Below are positions 9,628 through 20,158 of a DNA stretch of 64,000 nucleotides, one piece after another. Where the stretch lies: positions 17,945,783 through 18,009,782 of the forward strand of contig NC_080542.1 of NCBI RefSeq assembly GCF_028640845.1, written 5' to 3'. Under the pieces are notes generated by a model. The model was not told the origin of the DNA and did not search any database. It worked only from the letters and a program-made list of their open reading frames with translations. How positions within the stretch are numbered: position 1 is the stretch's first letter; every line of letters begins with the position of its first letter. Source of the DNA: Ahaetulla prasina. Lineage: Eukaryota; Chordata; Lepidosauria; Squamata; Colubridae. A program made the translations under genes and the position numbers.

Positions 9628-10701
9628 GTGCTCCTCGAGCAACTCATCCGAGGGGTCAGAGACATCCGTTTGCGGCGGCGGCTGCTAGCAAAGAGCAACC
9701 TAACGCTGGCCAACGCTCTGGACGAAGCCAGAGCACATGAAATGTCCACCCAAGCGGCGGAGACACTGCAAAAGCCTGTCCCACCAAAGGCGAGCGCGAA
9801 GCCAACCCCAGTGCACCAGGAGGAGGTTCAGACCGAATCCGACGGTGAAGATGAGGAAGGGGTCTGCCGAACCGAGAAACGCGACAAAGGGGACCGAGAC
9901 GAATGCGGAAGCTGCGGTGGTCAACACCAGCGCCAACGCTGCAAGTTTAAGGACGCGACATGTCGGCGGTGCGGGAAGAAAGGGCACCTAGCTCAAGTTT
10001 GTCGAGCGGCCCAACCTTCCCGCCGAAAATTCAAATCGGCCAATCAGAGCGCGGAATCGGCAAGGCGACCCGCGATTGGCTCAAACAAAAAAGGCGCGGA
10101 TTCAAACCAAACGACTGTGGTCATAGGCCGCGCCTCGACCCGAGTGGAGAAGAAGATCTTCACCAAACCAAAAATAGAGGGAGTACGGTGCCGGCTCGAA
10201 GTAGACACGGGATCAGCGATCACCATCATGTCCTGGGACACTTTGGCGAAGTCACTGCCATCAGTCGCGAAGCGCCACCTGCAAGCACAACGGCTACGAG
10301 TCCACGACTACCAAGGGAATCGCATCCCTGTTCGAGGGACCACCTCCGTCCGAGTCGAGTACGGACCACACAAGAAGACCCTGCCCATCACGATCGTCGA
10401 AGGAACCCTGCCCAGTCTGTTGGGACTAGACTGGTTTCGTGCCCTGGGCATGGGAGTGACTGGCATCTACAGAAGTGACTGTAACCTGAAAGACACTCTC
10501 TTTAACGAGTTCGAAGATGTCTTCAAGGACTGCCTGGGCAAGTACAAGGGGACCCCTATTTCCTTCAACTTAGACCCCCAGGTAGCTCCCATTAGGCTTA
10601 AGGCGAGGAGAGTCCCTTTTGCCCTAAAACCAAAAATTGACAAGGAGCTAGATAAGCTCATAAATCAGGGGATTTTGGTGCCAGTCGATCACGCAAAGTG
10701 A
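9628..10701 (+). pseudogene. Gypsy gag C-terminus, protease and start of RT
   Basis: An open frame of 357 codons. It contains the end of capsid, then two zinc-knuckle-like CCHC segments (CGSCGGQHQRQRC and CRRCGKKGHLAQVC). An aspartic protease follows with the active-site triad DTGS (about 10204-10215) and the 'LLGLDWF' segment, and then the beginning of reverse transcriptase. It stops at an in-frame TGA at 10699-10701. The same frame continues beyond, so this is a point nonsense change and not the natural end. Confidence 0.9.
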
Positions 10702-12936
10702 GAGACGCCAATCGTCACCCCAATAAAACCAGACGGGTCAATTAGAATTTGCGCTGACTACAAGGCGACGCTTAACAAAGCCTTACAGAAAAGCGCTTAC
10801 CCGGTTCCCGTGGTGCAACACTTGCTGCACTCTTTGGGGCGAGGGCAAGTCTTTGCAAAGTTAGACTTGGCCCAAGCCTACCAACAACTGCCCGTAGACG
10901 CCCGCACAGCCGAAGCCCAAACGATTGTAACGCACAGGGGGGCCTTCAAGTGCACCCGATTGCAATTTGGAGTGAGTGTGGCACCAGGGCTGTTCCAAAA
11001 CCTAATGGAACGACTTCTGCAAGGGCTCCCAGGGGTAGTTCCCTACTTCGATGATGTCCTGATTTCAGGGGAAAACGTAGAGGAATTGGGGGAGCATTTG
11101 AGAAAGGTTCTGGGCATTTTCCAGACAGCCGGATTAAAAGTCACGGTAAACAAATGCCAGATAGGGGTCGAATCCGTCGAATTCTTGGGCTACCGGATAG
11201 ACAAGAAAGGAATTCACCCCACTGAGAGCAAGGTCAAGGCAATTAGAAAGGCTCCAGCGCCCAAAAACAAAGCAGAGCTGCAGGCATTCCTGGGGCTAGT
11301 GAATTTTTACGCGGTCTTTTTAAAAAACAAAGCGACCGTTGCTGAACCGCTGCATAGGCTTTTAGGAAAAAATACTGTTTGGTCTTGGGGAAAGTCGGAA
11401 AATAGGGCTTTCGAAGCAGTAAAAAACCTGCTCTCAAGTGACAGCCTGCTCATCCAATATCATAACTCATTGCCCCTAGTGCTGGTTTGCGATGCCTCCC
11501 CTTACGGGGTGGGAGCTGTACTCAGCCATAGACTTCCAAATGGCACAGAAGCCCCTATAGCTTTTTATTCTAGAACGATGTCCTCCCCAGAGAGGAACTA
11601 CAGCCAATTAGATAAAGAAGCACTAGCCATTGTGTCAGGGGTGAAAAAATTCCACGAATATGTTTTTGGGCGGGATTTTGAAATCGTGACTGACCACAGA
11701 CCGCTACTAGGGATACTGGCTGGCGACCGCCCAACGCCTGTGGCACTTTCGCCACGCTTGACCCGATGGACTATTTTCTTAGCCGCTTATTCGTACAAGC
11801 TGCAGCATCGACCAGGAAAAGAAGTGGGGCATGCAGACGCGTTAAGCAGATGCCCACTACCAGGGGCCATCGAAGACCCTACGCCGGGGACGCCCATCCT
11901 GCTTATTGACTCTTTGGACTCTGGCCCAGTCACATCTAAGGAAGTGGCTCGGGCATCATACCGGGACATTATGTTAAGGACTGTACTCGGTTGGGTACAA
12001 AGAGGGTGGCCCGCTGCGCCGGGTGAACGCTTTAAGGAGTTTGTTAAAAAACGGGATGAGCTCTCGGCTCAAGGGGGGTGCCTGTTATGGGGTGATCGTG
12101 TGGTAATCCCCGATAAATTAAGGGGAAAGGTACTGGACCTCCTCCACGAGGGCCACCCAGGGATCGTCAGGATGAAGGGGCTAGCGAGAAGCTATGTGTG
12201 GTGGCCACTCATGGACTCAGAGATTGCTGAGAGGGTGGGGAAATGCCAGGCTTGCCAAGAGTCCAGACCCCTACCCCCAACGGCCCCAGTCAGGGAATGG
12301 GAAAAACCCCAAGGGCCCTGGTCAAGAATCCACATTGATTTTGCTGGCCCTTTCCATGGCCAAACTTTCCTAGTGGTTGTTGACGCATTCTCTAAATGGT
12401 TGGAGATCATACTCATGAAATCCACTACGGCCGAGGCAGTAATCGCAGCCCTGCGCCACTTATTTGCAACCCACGGGTTGCCTGACACTCTGGTGTCCGA
12501 CAACGGGCCGCAATTCACGGCAGCCCAGTTCGAAGAATACTTGGCAGAGGAGGGCATCCGACATGCCCTCTCTGCGCCGTTCCACCCTGCGTCGAATGGC
12601 CTTGCAGAGCGTTCCGTCCGGAGCGCTAAGGAGGCATTGTCCAGGCTCAAGCCAGGTGACTGGCAAACAAAGATAGACTTCTTTCTGGCCGTTCAGCACA
12701 GAACCCCAAGCACTGCTACAGGCAGAAGCCCAGCCGAATTATTGATGGGACGGAAACTCCGGTGCCCACTTGACCGTTTGAGTCCCCATTACACACCAGA
12801 GGGTTACAAGGGGGAAATAGACAAAACAAGGGAATTGGGCATAGGCGACCGAGTGTGGGCCCGCAACTACGGGGACGGCCCAAGTTGGCTCGCAGGGCAA
12901 ATAATAAAAGCAACCGCCCAAAGTCATACTTGGTGA
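10702..12936 (+). pseudogene. Gypsy pol: reverse transcriptase, RNase H, integrase
   Basis: The same frame resumes after the TGA and stays open. RT has LDLAQAYQQLPV and the catalytic YFDD box (11044-11055). RNase H has VCDASPYGVGAVLS, SQLDKEALAIV and TDHRPLLG. Integrase has an HHCC-type zinc region (HEGHPGIVRMKG...CQAC) and the D,D,E core: HIDFAGPF, VSDNGPQFT and NGLAERSVRSAKEAL. The frame ends at 12934-12936 because of a single frameshift near 12917. All catalytic residues I can identify are intact, so the damage is confined to a few indels and one stop. Confidence 0.93.
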
Positions 12937-13336
12937 ATTACAAGACACCCGAGTGTGGAGGCGCCACATAGATCAGATAAGGAGACGAATAACTGAACAA
13001 ATTAAGCCACAGGAAACAAATTATGACCCCTCCTTATTTGAACCCACAGCTGACCATGACCCGGGGGAGGCGCAAGACTTAGCTGAGGTCCCGGAGGTCC
13101 AGCGACGCCATCAGGTTCCCGAGGGAAACGACAGGGAAAATTACAAAAGTAATCCAGGGCCGGATGGCCAAGAAAAAGAATCTGCAAATAATCCAGGGCC
13201 CGATGGCCTAGAAAAAGAGCTGGGAGGAGAAAACAGACCCTCCGATCAGCTCAAAACACCACCCAGAACTGAACCGCGCAGGTCTGAAAGAACTAGGAGA
13301 CGCCCAGGTTATTTGCGTGACTACGTCGAAAAATAA
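12937..13336 (+). pseudogene. Gypsy integrase C-terminal tail, out of frame
   Basis: The frame beginning around 12953 encodes 'VWRRHIDQIRRRITEQ', a typical end of Gypsy integrase, then a low-complexity linker with two NPGPDG repeats and a basic end 'RRSERTRRRPGYLRDYVEK'. It is displaced by one base relative to the upstream pol frame. Confidence 0.85.
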
Positions 13337-13374
13337 CATGTAAATAAAATGTAAATAGAGGCAAAGTGTTTTCT

Positions 13375-13387
13375 GGGAGGGGAGGAG
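13375..13387 (+). promoter_or_regulatory. Gypsy polypurine tract
   Basis: The purine run gggaggggaggag directly abuts the 3' LTR, as expected for the plus-strand primer of reverse transcription. Confidence 0.85.
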
Positions 13388-13577
13388 TGTTATGTATTCT
13401 TGTCTGTACCTTTAAATATTTGGGCGGGAAATCAGCACGTTGCTGATTGGACGAAGCCGCCAGTAGAACTGTATAAAAGGAGAGGTTTTTCCCCCAGCCT
13501 GTTGCTGGGTTCACCCTATATTAAAGAGCTGTTGTCACTACCCTGGTCTCCAGCCTCGTTACTTCCAGAACTTAACA
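13388..13577 (+). repeat. Gypsy 3' LTR
   Basis: 190 bases that I read as identical to the 5' LTR, including the TATA box (13472-13479). ATATG follows directly at 13578-13582. Confidence 0.92.
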
Positions 13578-13582
13578 ATATG

Positions 13583-13895
13583 CTAATTCCAATTCTACGT
13601 CAAAGGAACAGGCTTTCAGGGAACTGTATGGGAGGAAGGTTAAAAAAAGTCAAGATGGCAACCATGTCTACGCAACTGAAGTCTTGCCCCTGTTTAATTG
13701 CATAATGATACATATAAAACGTGAGGGACTTTGATATCCCAACCTCTACTGCCAAAATTAAAGCATTTGGGATGAAGAAGGGCACACATTATTTTGTTCA
13801 ATCTGTTCATATTTTATGAAGTAAAAAGAAATTAAGCTTTAGCCTCCATTCTGATGCTAATATGATATAGTAGTGAAGCTCGCGATCTAGGAGTG
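13583..13895. other. no gene seen; palindrome-arm sequence
   Basis: Matched in reverse complement by about 18298-18610. Nothing recognisable apart from a short open frame shared by both arms. Confidence 0.5.
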
Positions 13896-13903
13896 GGGAG
13901 ATT

Positions 13904-14167
13904 TAGGGGTGAAATGCTACTAATTCAGACCAGTTCAGCTGAACCAGTAGTGATGGTGGTAGATGGTTCGGAGAACCGATAGTGACTGCAGCGCGAGGCT
14001 CCGCACACCTGCCCAGTCATTGTTGGTTTTTAATCAGGAAGTAACCTGTTTTTTACCCTCTGCACATGAGCAGAAGGGTCTGCGGATGCACAGTGTCCAA
14101 GCCCGCATGTGACATGCGGTGCGTGCACTTCCAAATCAGTTGGGAAGGTAAGTAGATTTCACCCCTG
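13904..14167. mobile_element. hAT-like MITE, 264 bp (left arm)
   Basis: Ends taggggtgaaat and atttcacccctg form terminal inverted repeats. An exact 8-bp target duplication gggagatt lies at 13896-13903 and 14168-14175. The interior has 'ggttcggagaaccg' and 'gcacatgagcagaagggtctg', phrases found in other members here. The same insertion is at 18026-18289 in the other arm, so it predates the palindrome. Confidence 0.88.
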
Positions 14168-14175
14168 GGGAGATT

Positions 14176-14548
14176 GAAGTTCAAATTCACCCCCTCCAGG
14201 AAAGAAGATTACTGGATGTCTTTGGGCCAGTCTCTCTCTCACACACACACCCTTGCCACCTCAGAGGAATGTTCTAGAAAAAGAGAACGTATGCCACCTT
14301 GATCTCCTGAATGAAAGTCAGGCAATCAATCAAATATATAGAATATTCTTTTGGATAAAAATAGTTTTTTTAAATAAATTCTTTGGGCACGTCCCTCTGA
14401 GCCTCCTTCACACTTCAAAACTCATGAACTGCCAAAATAGAAAGACTTGGATTAAAGAAAGAATTTAATCTTTCTTAAATTCTTTCTTTTTCGCTATCTG
14501 TGCTCAGTGAAGCTTACGTGAATTCAGGAAAGGGTTCAGGAAGAAATT
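14176..14548. other. no gene seen; inner edge of conserved arm
   Basis: Contains a short CA run. Arm homology ends at about 14388 ('tttgggca') and resumes at 15350; the right arm is missing what lies between. Confidence 0.55.
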
Positions 14549-14641
14549 CAGGAAGGAAGGAAGGAAGGAAGGAAGGAAGGAAGGAAGGAAGGAAGGAAGG
14601 AAGGAAGGAAGGAAGGAAGGAAGGAAGGAAGGAAGGAAGGG
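14549..14641. repeat. (GGAA)n microsatellite
   Basis: About 23 perfect copies of GGAA. It lies in the 960-bp stretch absent from the right arm. Confidence 0.97.
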
Positions 14642-14723
14642 ACTTATTGGTACATTACAATCTTCTTTATGGCCATCTTTCTTATTCTTTTTGTGCAACA
14701 ACCCAATTTCAGAGCTTTCCATC

Positions 14724-14886
14724 CAGTGGTGGGTTACCAGTTCGGTCCAGTTCCTGTGAACCAGTAACAAGAGCAATGGGAGGCTCTTCCTACCCACCTG
14801 GAAATCATCAAATGCAATCTGTGCATGCGCAGAAGCACGAGTGCCCGTTGTGAACTGGTAGCAAAGGTAAGTGGAACTTACCCCTG
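14724..14886. mobile_element. hAT-like MITE, 163 bp
   Basis: Ends cagtggtgggtta and cttacccctg, with an exact 8-bp target duplication tttccatc at 14716-14723 and 14887-14894. The interior 'gcatgcgcagaagcacgag' and 'gaactggtagcaa' link it to the 13904 family. Confidence 0.82.
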
Positions 14887-14902
14887 TTTCCATCCTGAGG
14901 CT

Positions 14903-15049
14903 CAGTGATGAGATGCTACCGGTTCGCCCTGGATTGGAAAAACCAGTAGTAGCGGCGGCAGGAGCCTCCTCCCACTCACACTATATGCGCAGAAGCATTG
15001 CACGTGCCCATGAGCAAACCAGTAGTGTCAGGTTTGAAACCTACCCCTG
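14903..15049. mobile_element. hAT-like MITE, 147 bp
   Basis: Ends cagtgatgagatgctacc and acctacccctg. The target duplication is ctgaggct/ctgagact (14895-14902 and 15050-15057, 7 of 8 identical). It sits 16 bases from the previous MITE, so the two inserted independently side by side. Confidence 0.78.
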
Positions 15050-15247
15050 CTGAGACTAATGAACTTCTGATTACAGTTCAGGAAGCTAAATAGATTTTCT
15101 CCCTCATTCTCTTCTAGGAGAATTGATTCCATTAGAAGCAATAAGAGAACATTTGCATACAATATATGGATCATCTCTCTGAGTGTGAAAGAACTCTTGC
15201 TCTGCTATTCTTATTAGAGTAAATTAGTATTTCTAGTAAGAACAGGT

Positions 15248-15516
15248 AATCCTTGACACCATTCACAACCATTCAGTTATCATCTACTTGAATTACAACA
15301 GTGCTGAAAAAGTGACTTATGACCAGCCCTCACTTTTGTGACCATTGCAGCATCCCCTGGGCTATGTGATTAAAATTCAAGAGATTGGTAACCAGGATGT
15401 CTTTACAATGGTTGCAATATCCCAGGGTCACATGACCATCACTTGTGACCTTCCCAGTAGACTTCCAACAAAGTCAGTTGAGAAAGTTGGATTTGCATAA
15501 TAATCATGGTGATTCC
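15248..15516. repeat. ggtagtcc-ended dispersed repeat, fragment
   Basis: Shares 'ttgcagcatcccc', 'gtcacatgaccatc' and 'gaccttcccag...aaagtcag' with 29722-30110 and 45698-46373. Its 15350-15516 part is the innermost matched segment of the palindrome (right arm 17637-17806). Confidence 0.6.
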
Positions 15517-15519
15517 CTT

Positions 15520-15657
15520 ATATGCTTTCGAACTGCTAGAAGCTGGGACCAATAACGGGAGCTCACCCTGTTATGTAGCACTAGGGATTTAAACAACTGA
15601 ACTGCCAACCTTTCTGTCAACAAATGCAGAGTCTTAGTCACTGAGCCACCGCGTCCG
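15520..15657 (-). repeat. tRNA-derived SINE fragment
   Basis: Reading the minus strand, 'ggtggctcagtgactaag' (A box) and 'ggcagttcaaatccctag' (B box) are followed by 'gagctcccgttattggtcc'. This is a common squamate SINE arrangement. It is 3'-truncated at the inner boundary of the left arm. Confidence 0.65.
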
Positions 15658-15894
15658 TTATAATGTTAGGTTAGGTTATAAAACATATAGAGATGCATGA
15701 ATTCCATTTCAGTTAATAAATGGAGAAAAAGTTGGATAGTCTGTGATGACATAATAGATATTGAGTCATTTCCAAGATTAATCAGCTTCACTGGGTGACT
15801 AATTTTTGTAAACAACAGTTCATGATATCAAAAGTGGACTCACTTATGGGATTTTAAATAGAGAGGAAGACAGGGGAAATAAGACTGAATGCTA

Positions 15895-16390
15895 ATATTG
15901 TTGGAATATTGCATCCAGTTTTAATTGCCATAATATAAAAAAGATGTTGAGATTCTGGGAAGAGTGCAGAGAAGAGCAACAAAGATGATTAGGGGACTAG
16001 AGATTAAAACGTATGAAGAATGGATGCAGGAATTGGGTATGTCTAGTTTAATGAAAAGAAGGACTAGGGCAGACATGATAGCAGTGTTCCAATATCTCAG
16101 GGGCTGCCACAAAGAAGAGGGAGTCAAACTATTCTCCAAAGCACCTGAAGGTAGGACAAGAAGTAATGGATGGAAACTAAACAAGGAGAGAAGCAACCTA
16201 GAACTAAGGAGAAATTTCCTGACAGAATAGCTAATCAATGGAATAATTGCCTCTAGAAGTTGTGGGTGCTCAAACACTGGAGGTTTTAAAGAAAAGATTG
16301 GACAACTTGAGCAGGAGATTAAACTAGAAGACCTCTATTATTTATTATTATTATTTTCCAAAGTCCCTTCCAACTCTATTATTTAATTAA
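15895..16390 (+). repeat. CR1 LINE 3' end fragment
   Basis: The conceptual protein 'MQRRATKMIRGLEIKTYEEWMQELGMSSL' and the rest of the RT C-terminus run to a degraded 3' end near 'actagaagacctc'. It lies in the palindrome's spacer. Confidence 0.85.
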
Positions 16391-17028
16391 TCTAATGAAC
16401 TATCAAGCATTTTTCTAATGTATTATAATTCCATTGTTTTTTTGGATATATAAATTCTGCATAGGGGAAAGTTCTGAATAAGTGAAATAAAGAAATAGAA
16501 ACTGGATATCAGAGATCAAGACAGCAACGAGGCAGTAGCACAAAATTCCAGCGTCCATGATATTCCATTGTTAACCTCAAAGTAATTGTGATGGAACAAA
16601 GAAACTTTGTTAACACCTCATATGTTCTGTAATAACAAAACCAATAAAATTTTGCTGCTCCCCAAAACCTGTACACTCAAGGAATGGTAACTAGTCCTGG
16701 AGAAGCTACAATTATCTGGATTTATGTTATAAGAGTGGAAATTTCCTAACCTTTTTAGAAATGAGTTGATTCCATATTACTTAATGAGAATTAGATTTGT
16801 ATTCTAAACTCCTATTCTCAGTTAAGGTTTCTGAAGGTCAAATGCAATAAGGAAGATTAATAAGTTTGCTTCTTTTCTTGATTCCCTAGAAAATAAATTA
16901 TCAAGTTAAGAATTTATAATAGGGAACTGTTGGTCCACAGAGACCTTTCAGTTTACATTGTTTTATTAAAGGCTTTAAAGAAATTAAGAAGTATGTCTAT
17001 GGAGACTCCAAATCTTCCAGGTCATGGT
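16391..17028. other. palindrome spacer, no gene seen
   Basis: AT-rich unique-looking sequence with no open frame or named repeat. Confidence 0.5.
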
Positions 17029-17168
17029 TGTCCCAAAGGTGGTTTTTTTTCAAGAGAAAATTGGACTTTCTGGTTTCTTTTTGAAGACGTTTCACTTCTC
17101 ATCCAAGAAGCTTCTTCAAAGAAAAACAAGAAAGTCAAGTTGCCTCTTGAAAAAACACCTTTGGGACA
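17029..17168. repeat. fold-back element, 140-bp near-perfect hairpin
   Basis: Begins tgtcccaaaggtgg and ends cacctttgggaca. The two halves are reverse complements almost throughout, for example 'gaagacgtttcacttctcat' against 'gaagcttcttc'-flanked sequence on the other side. No target duplication was found. Confidence 0.7.
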
Positions 17169-17636
17169 AATTAAGTAGTAGTTGGGGAACCTTAGAATGA
17201 CTTAATAAGATTTATATCATACATCATTATGTATTACCAAATTCCTACAACCTTTCTATATCACCTTTCTTATGCAGTGAATGTCAAGAATCTTGCATAG
17301 GTCCACCAATTTAAATCTCAATTTAAATCACACTAAAGAAAAATCAGTAAGAATAAATAACCACCATTAATCTCATTAATTTCAGTGTGTCTATTGAAAA
17401 TAGACCTGGATTTCTATTAAGTTAACTTATTTTCTCATTCCTATCTCAATTTTACTGTTTTATTCTTTGCACTTATTTCGATGGAGAATGTGAAGAATTA
17501 AAATCAAAAAATAGTTATGGTGAAAGAATAGTTACTTATCATCACAATTGGTGTTGAAACTTCTTATTGCTAAGCACGGAGGTTGTCAAATGACAAATTG
17601 TGCTTGATTTTGTGACATTTTGTCATGGTTTTTAAG
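17169..17636. other. palindrome spacer, no gene seen
   Basis: No supportable feature. The right arm begins at about 17637. Confidence 0.5.
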
Positions 17637-18025
17637 GGAATCACCATGATTATTATGCAAATCCAGCTTTCCCAACTGACTTTGTTGGAATTCCACTGGG
17701 AAGGTCACAAGTGATGATCATGTGACCGTAGGATATTGCAACCATTGTAAAGACATCCTGGTTACCAATCTCTTGAATTTTAATTACATAGCCCGGGGGA
17801 TGCTGCCCAAAGAATTTATTTAAAAAAACTATTTTTATCCAAAAGAATATTCTATATATTTGATTGATTGCCTGACTTTCATTCAGGAGATCAAGGTGGC
17901 ATACGTTCTCTTTTTCTAGAACATTCCTCTGAGGTGGCAAGGGTGTGTGTGTGAGAGAGAGACTGGCCCAAAGACATCCAGTAATCTTCTTTCCTGGAGG
18001 GGGTGAATTTGAACTTCAATCTCCC

Positions 18026-18289
18026 CAGGGGTGAAATCTACTTACCTTCCCAACTGATTTGGAAGTGCACACACCGTACGTCACATGCGGGCTTGGACAC
18101 TGTGCATCCGCAGACCCTTCTGCTCATGTGCAGAGGGTAAAAAACAGGTTACTTCCTGATTAAAAACCAACAATGACTGGGCAGGTGTGCGGAGCCTCGC
18201 GCTGCAGTCACTATCGGTTCTCCGAACCATCTACCACCATCACTACTGGTTCAGCTGAACTGGTCTGAATTAGTAGCATTTCACCCCTA
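18026..18289. mobile_element. hAT-like MITE, 264 bp (right arm)
   Basis: Reverse-complement copy of 13904-14167 with the same ends (caggggtgaaat and atttcacccct). It is the same ancestral insertion carried by both arms. Confidence 0.85.
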
Positions 18290-18605
18290 AATCTCCCCAC
18301 TCCTAGATCGCGAGCTTCACTACTATATCATATTAGCATCAGAATGGAGGCTAAAGCTTAATTTCTTTTTACTTCATAAAATATGAACAGATTGAACAAA
18401 ATAATGTGTGCCCTTCTTCATCCCAAATGCTTTAATTTTGGCAGTAGAGGTTGGGATATCAAAGTCCCTCACGTTTTATATGTATCATTATGCAATTAAA
18501 CAGGGGCAAGACTTCAGTTGCGTAGACATGGTTGCCATCTTGACTTTTTTTAACCTTCCTCCCATACAGTTCCCTGAAAGCCTGTTCCTTTGACGTAGAA
18601 TTGGA

Positions 18606-18622
18606 ATTAGCATATGTTTCCT
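18606..18622. other. empty target site of the Gypsy element
   Basis: 'aattagcatatgtttcc' is the reverse complement of the joined flanks of the Gypsy insertion (8950-8963 plus 13583 onward), with a single CATATG. It proves by direct reading that the right arm never held the element. Confidence 0.9.
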
Positions 18623-18896
18623 AATCCTTTGAGGGTTATTATTATTATTTTTTTAAAAAAATCATTCTGAGAAGTTTATTCCAGGTGGGCGTGGCTGAGC
18701 TTTTCTCTATTCCAGCATTGTTCTAAACACATAAGTTATTTCATTGCATCAAGTGACACTGAAAACAGTCTGAATTATCAAAGGTAAAATATGGCTTTGC
18801 CATGTTTCAAAATCTGTTGAATGTTTACAGCAAACCCAGTCTTTCAGTGCCTGAGTTTTGCAGACTAGCAAACAATAGAGAAAATGAAGAGAGAAT

Positions 18897-19104
18897 GTTC
18901 CACTGATTAATTGTTCTAACTGTCAGGAAATTTCTCCTCAGTTCTAAGTTTCTTCTCTCCTCGATTAATTTCCACCCGTTGCTTCTTGTTCTACCCTCAA
19001 GTGTTTTGGAGAATAGCTTGACTCCCTCTTCTTTGTGGCAGCCCCTAAAATATTGGAACATTGGTATCATGTCTCCTCAGTCCTTGTTTTCATTAAACTA
19101 GACA
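18897..19104 (-). repeat. CR1 fragment (right arm)
   Basis: Minus-strand CR1 matching 7730-7941. Its true 3' end is deleted: 'aatcagtggaa' joins directly to sequence matching 8677. The other edge, at about 19104, is an inversion breakpoint. Confidence 0.8.
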
Positions 19105-19463
19105 AAAAACCTGCAGAAAATTAAATTTACAACTCTTAATGCTTTTTTAGCAATGCTGTTACGTGCATTTTGGATTATGTACATATTGGTAGCCAAGGGA
19201 GAGCCGGTTTGGTGTAGTAATGAAGGCATCTGGCTGGGAACCAAGAGATTGTGAAGTCTAATCCTGCTTTAGATATAAAGTTGGCTGGGTGATTTCTCTC
19301 CACCCTAGGAAAAAGGCAACAGTAAACCTCTTCTGAAATCTTGCCAAGAAAATTTCAGGGGCTCATCCAGAACTCAAAAATCTGGCTCCAAATAAGGGTG
19401 CAGAGAAGATGATTAGGGAACCGGAGGTTAAAACTTATGAAGAACAGTTGCTGGAACTGGGTA
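19104..19463 (+). repeat. internally inverted block: SINE plus short CR1 stub
   Basis: Holds a tRNA-derived SINE (19197-19378) and a CR1 stub (19393-19463) in the same orientation as 7353-7729, although all surrounding arm sequence is inverted. Confidence 0.82.
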
Positions 19464-20060
19464 TTTTTCTGAAAATATTTTATTGATAATTTGAGTTTAT
19501 AAAACTTATGCTAGATCAATCTGAGAATATTATTAAACTGTTTGGAATCTCTACCATATATCTGACATCAGTACAATCGAGCGGGTTCAGAAGTATTTTA
19601 TGAGAAAAGTCTTGAACGCAATAGAATTCCTTATGCTATTAGGCTCGAAATTCTCAGTTTGGATAACTTAGAACTGTGTCGCTTGTAGTCAGATCTAGGT
19701 ATTGCATATAAAATTATACATAGTAATGTTTTACCTTTAAATGACTTTTTATGTTTTAATTGCAATAATTTATGCGCTAACAACCGCTTTAAACTCAATG
19801 TAAATTGTTCTAAACTTGACTGTAAAAAATATGATTTCTGTAATAGAGTTGTCAAATTCTGGAATGTTATACCTGATTCAGTTGTTTCAGCTACACATTT
19901 TCACAGTTTCAGTCACAAATTGACTTCCATGGACATTACTTGATACTTAAGTGGTTAGCAGAGGGGGCATGCATAAGTCCATTAAGGTGCCTATCGTCTG
20001 TTACTGTATTTTTATTCTTGTTTATTCCCACTTTTGTTTGACAAAAACAAAAGATATTGT
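19464..20060 (-). repeat. LINE-X fragment (right arm)
   Basis: Minus-strand frame with 'LQSSLEQFTLSLKRLLAHKL' is antisense; the sense strand encodes the LINE-X C-terminal region. It is uninterrupted here and not tandem-duplicated, unlike the left arm. Confidence 0.7.
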
Positions 20061-20120
20061 AACTTATTGTAACAAGCAGGATTTGGTGCGGTGCTGTTTC
20101 TCAATTGTAACTTTTGTCCT

Positions 20121-20126
20121 TTCAGG
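20121..20126 (+). promoter_or_regulatory. probable 3' splice acceptor of receptor copy 2
   Basis: 'cttttgtcctttcag' ends 33 bases before the coding ATG and is conserved in the other arm. Confidence 0.6.
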
Positions 20127-20158
20127 CGCTGTTCTTAAGGACCATCAGAAAAAGTCAG

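Larger units (their letters stand above)
8964..13577 (+). mobile_element. Ty3/Gypsy LTR retrotransposon, complete but defective
   Basis: A 4.6-kb element with two 190-bp LTRs, gag, protease, reverse transcriptase, RNase H and integrase in Ty3/Gypsy order, a polypurine tract, and a 5-bp target duplication. The LTRs look identical over all 190 bases, so insertion was recent. It came after the palindrome formed, because the right arm retains the empty site. The coding region nevertheless has at least one nonsense codon and several frameshifts, so the copy could only move with help in trans, unless these are assembly errors. No envelope gene is present. Confidence 0.95.
1510..15516. repeat. left arm of a large imperfect palindrome
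   Basis: Reverse-complement homology to 17637-22148 is seen in order: 1510-1605 with about 21898-22148; 1606-3500 with 20060-21900 (including the receptor gene); 4490-5186 and 7202-7340 with 19464-20060; 7730-7941 with 18895-19104; 8677-8963 with 18611-18885; 13578-14388 with 17807-18620; 15350-15516 with 17637-17806. Arm-specific material explains the length difference: CR1 at 5187-7201, Gypsy at 8964-13577 with its target duplication, and stretches missing from the right arm at about 3500-4490, 7942-8676 and 14389-15350. Confidence 0.9.

Noticed and set aside
14500..14893. Frames encoding KEGR or FLPS repeats
   Set aside because: Direct translation of the GGAA microsatellite.
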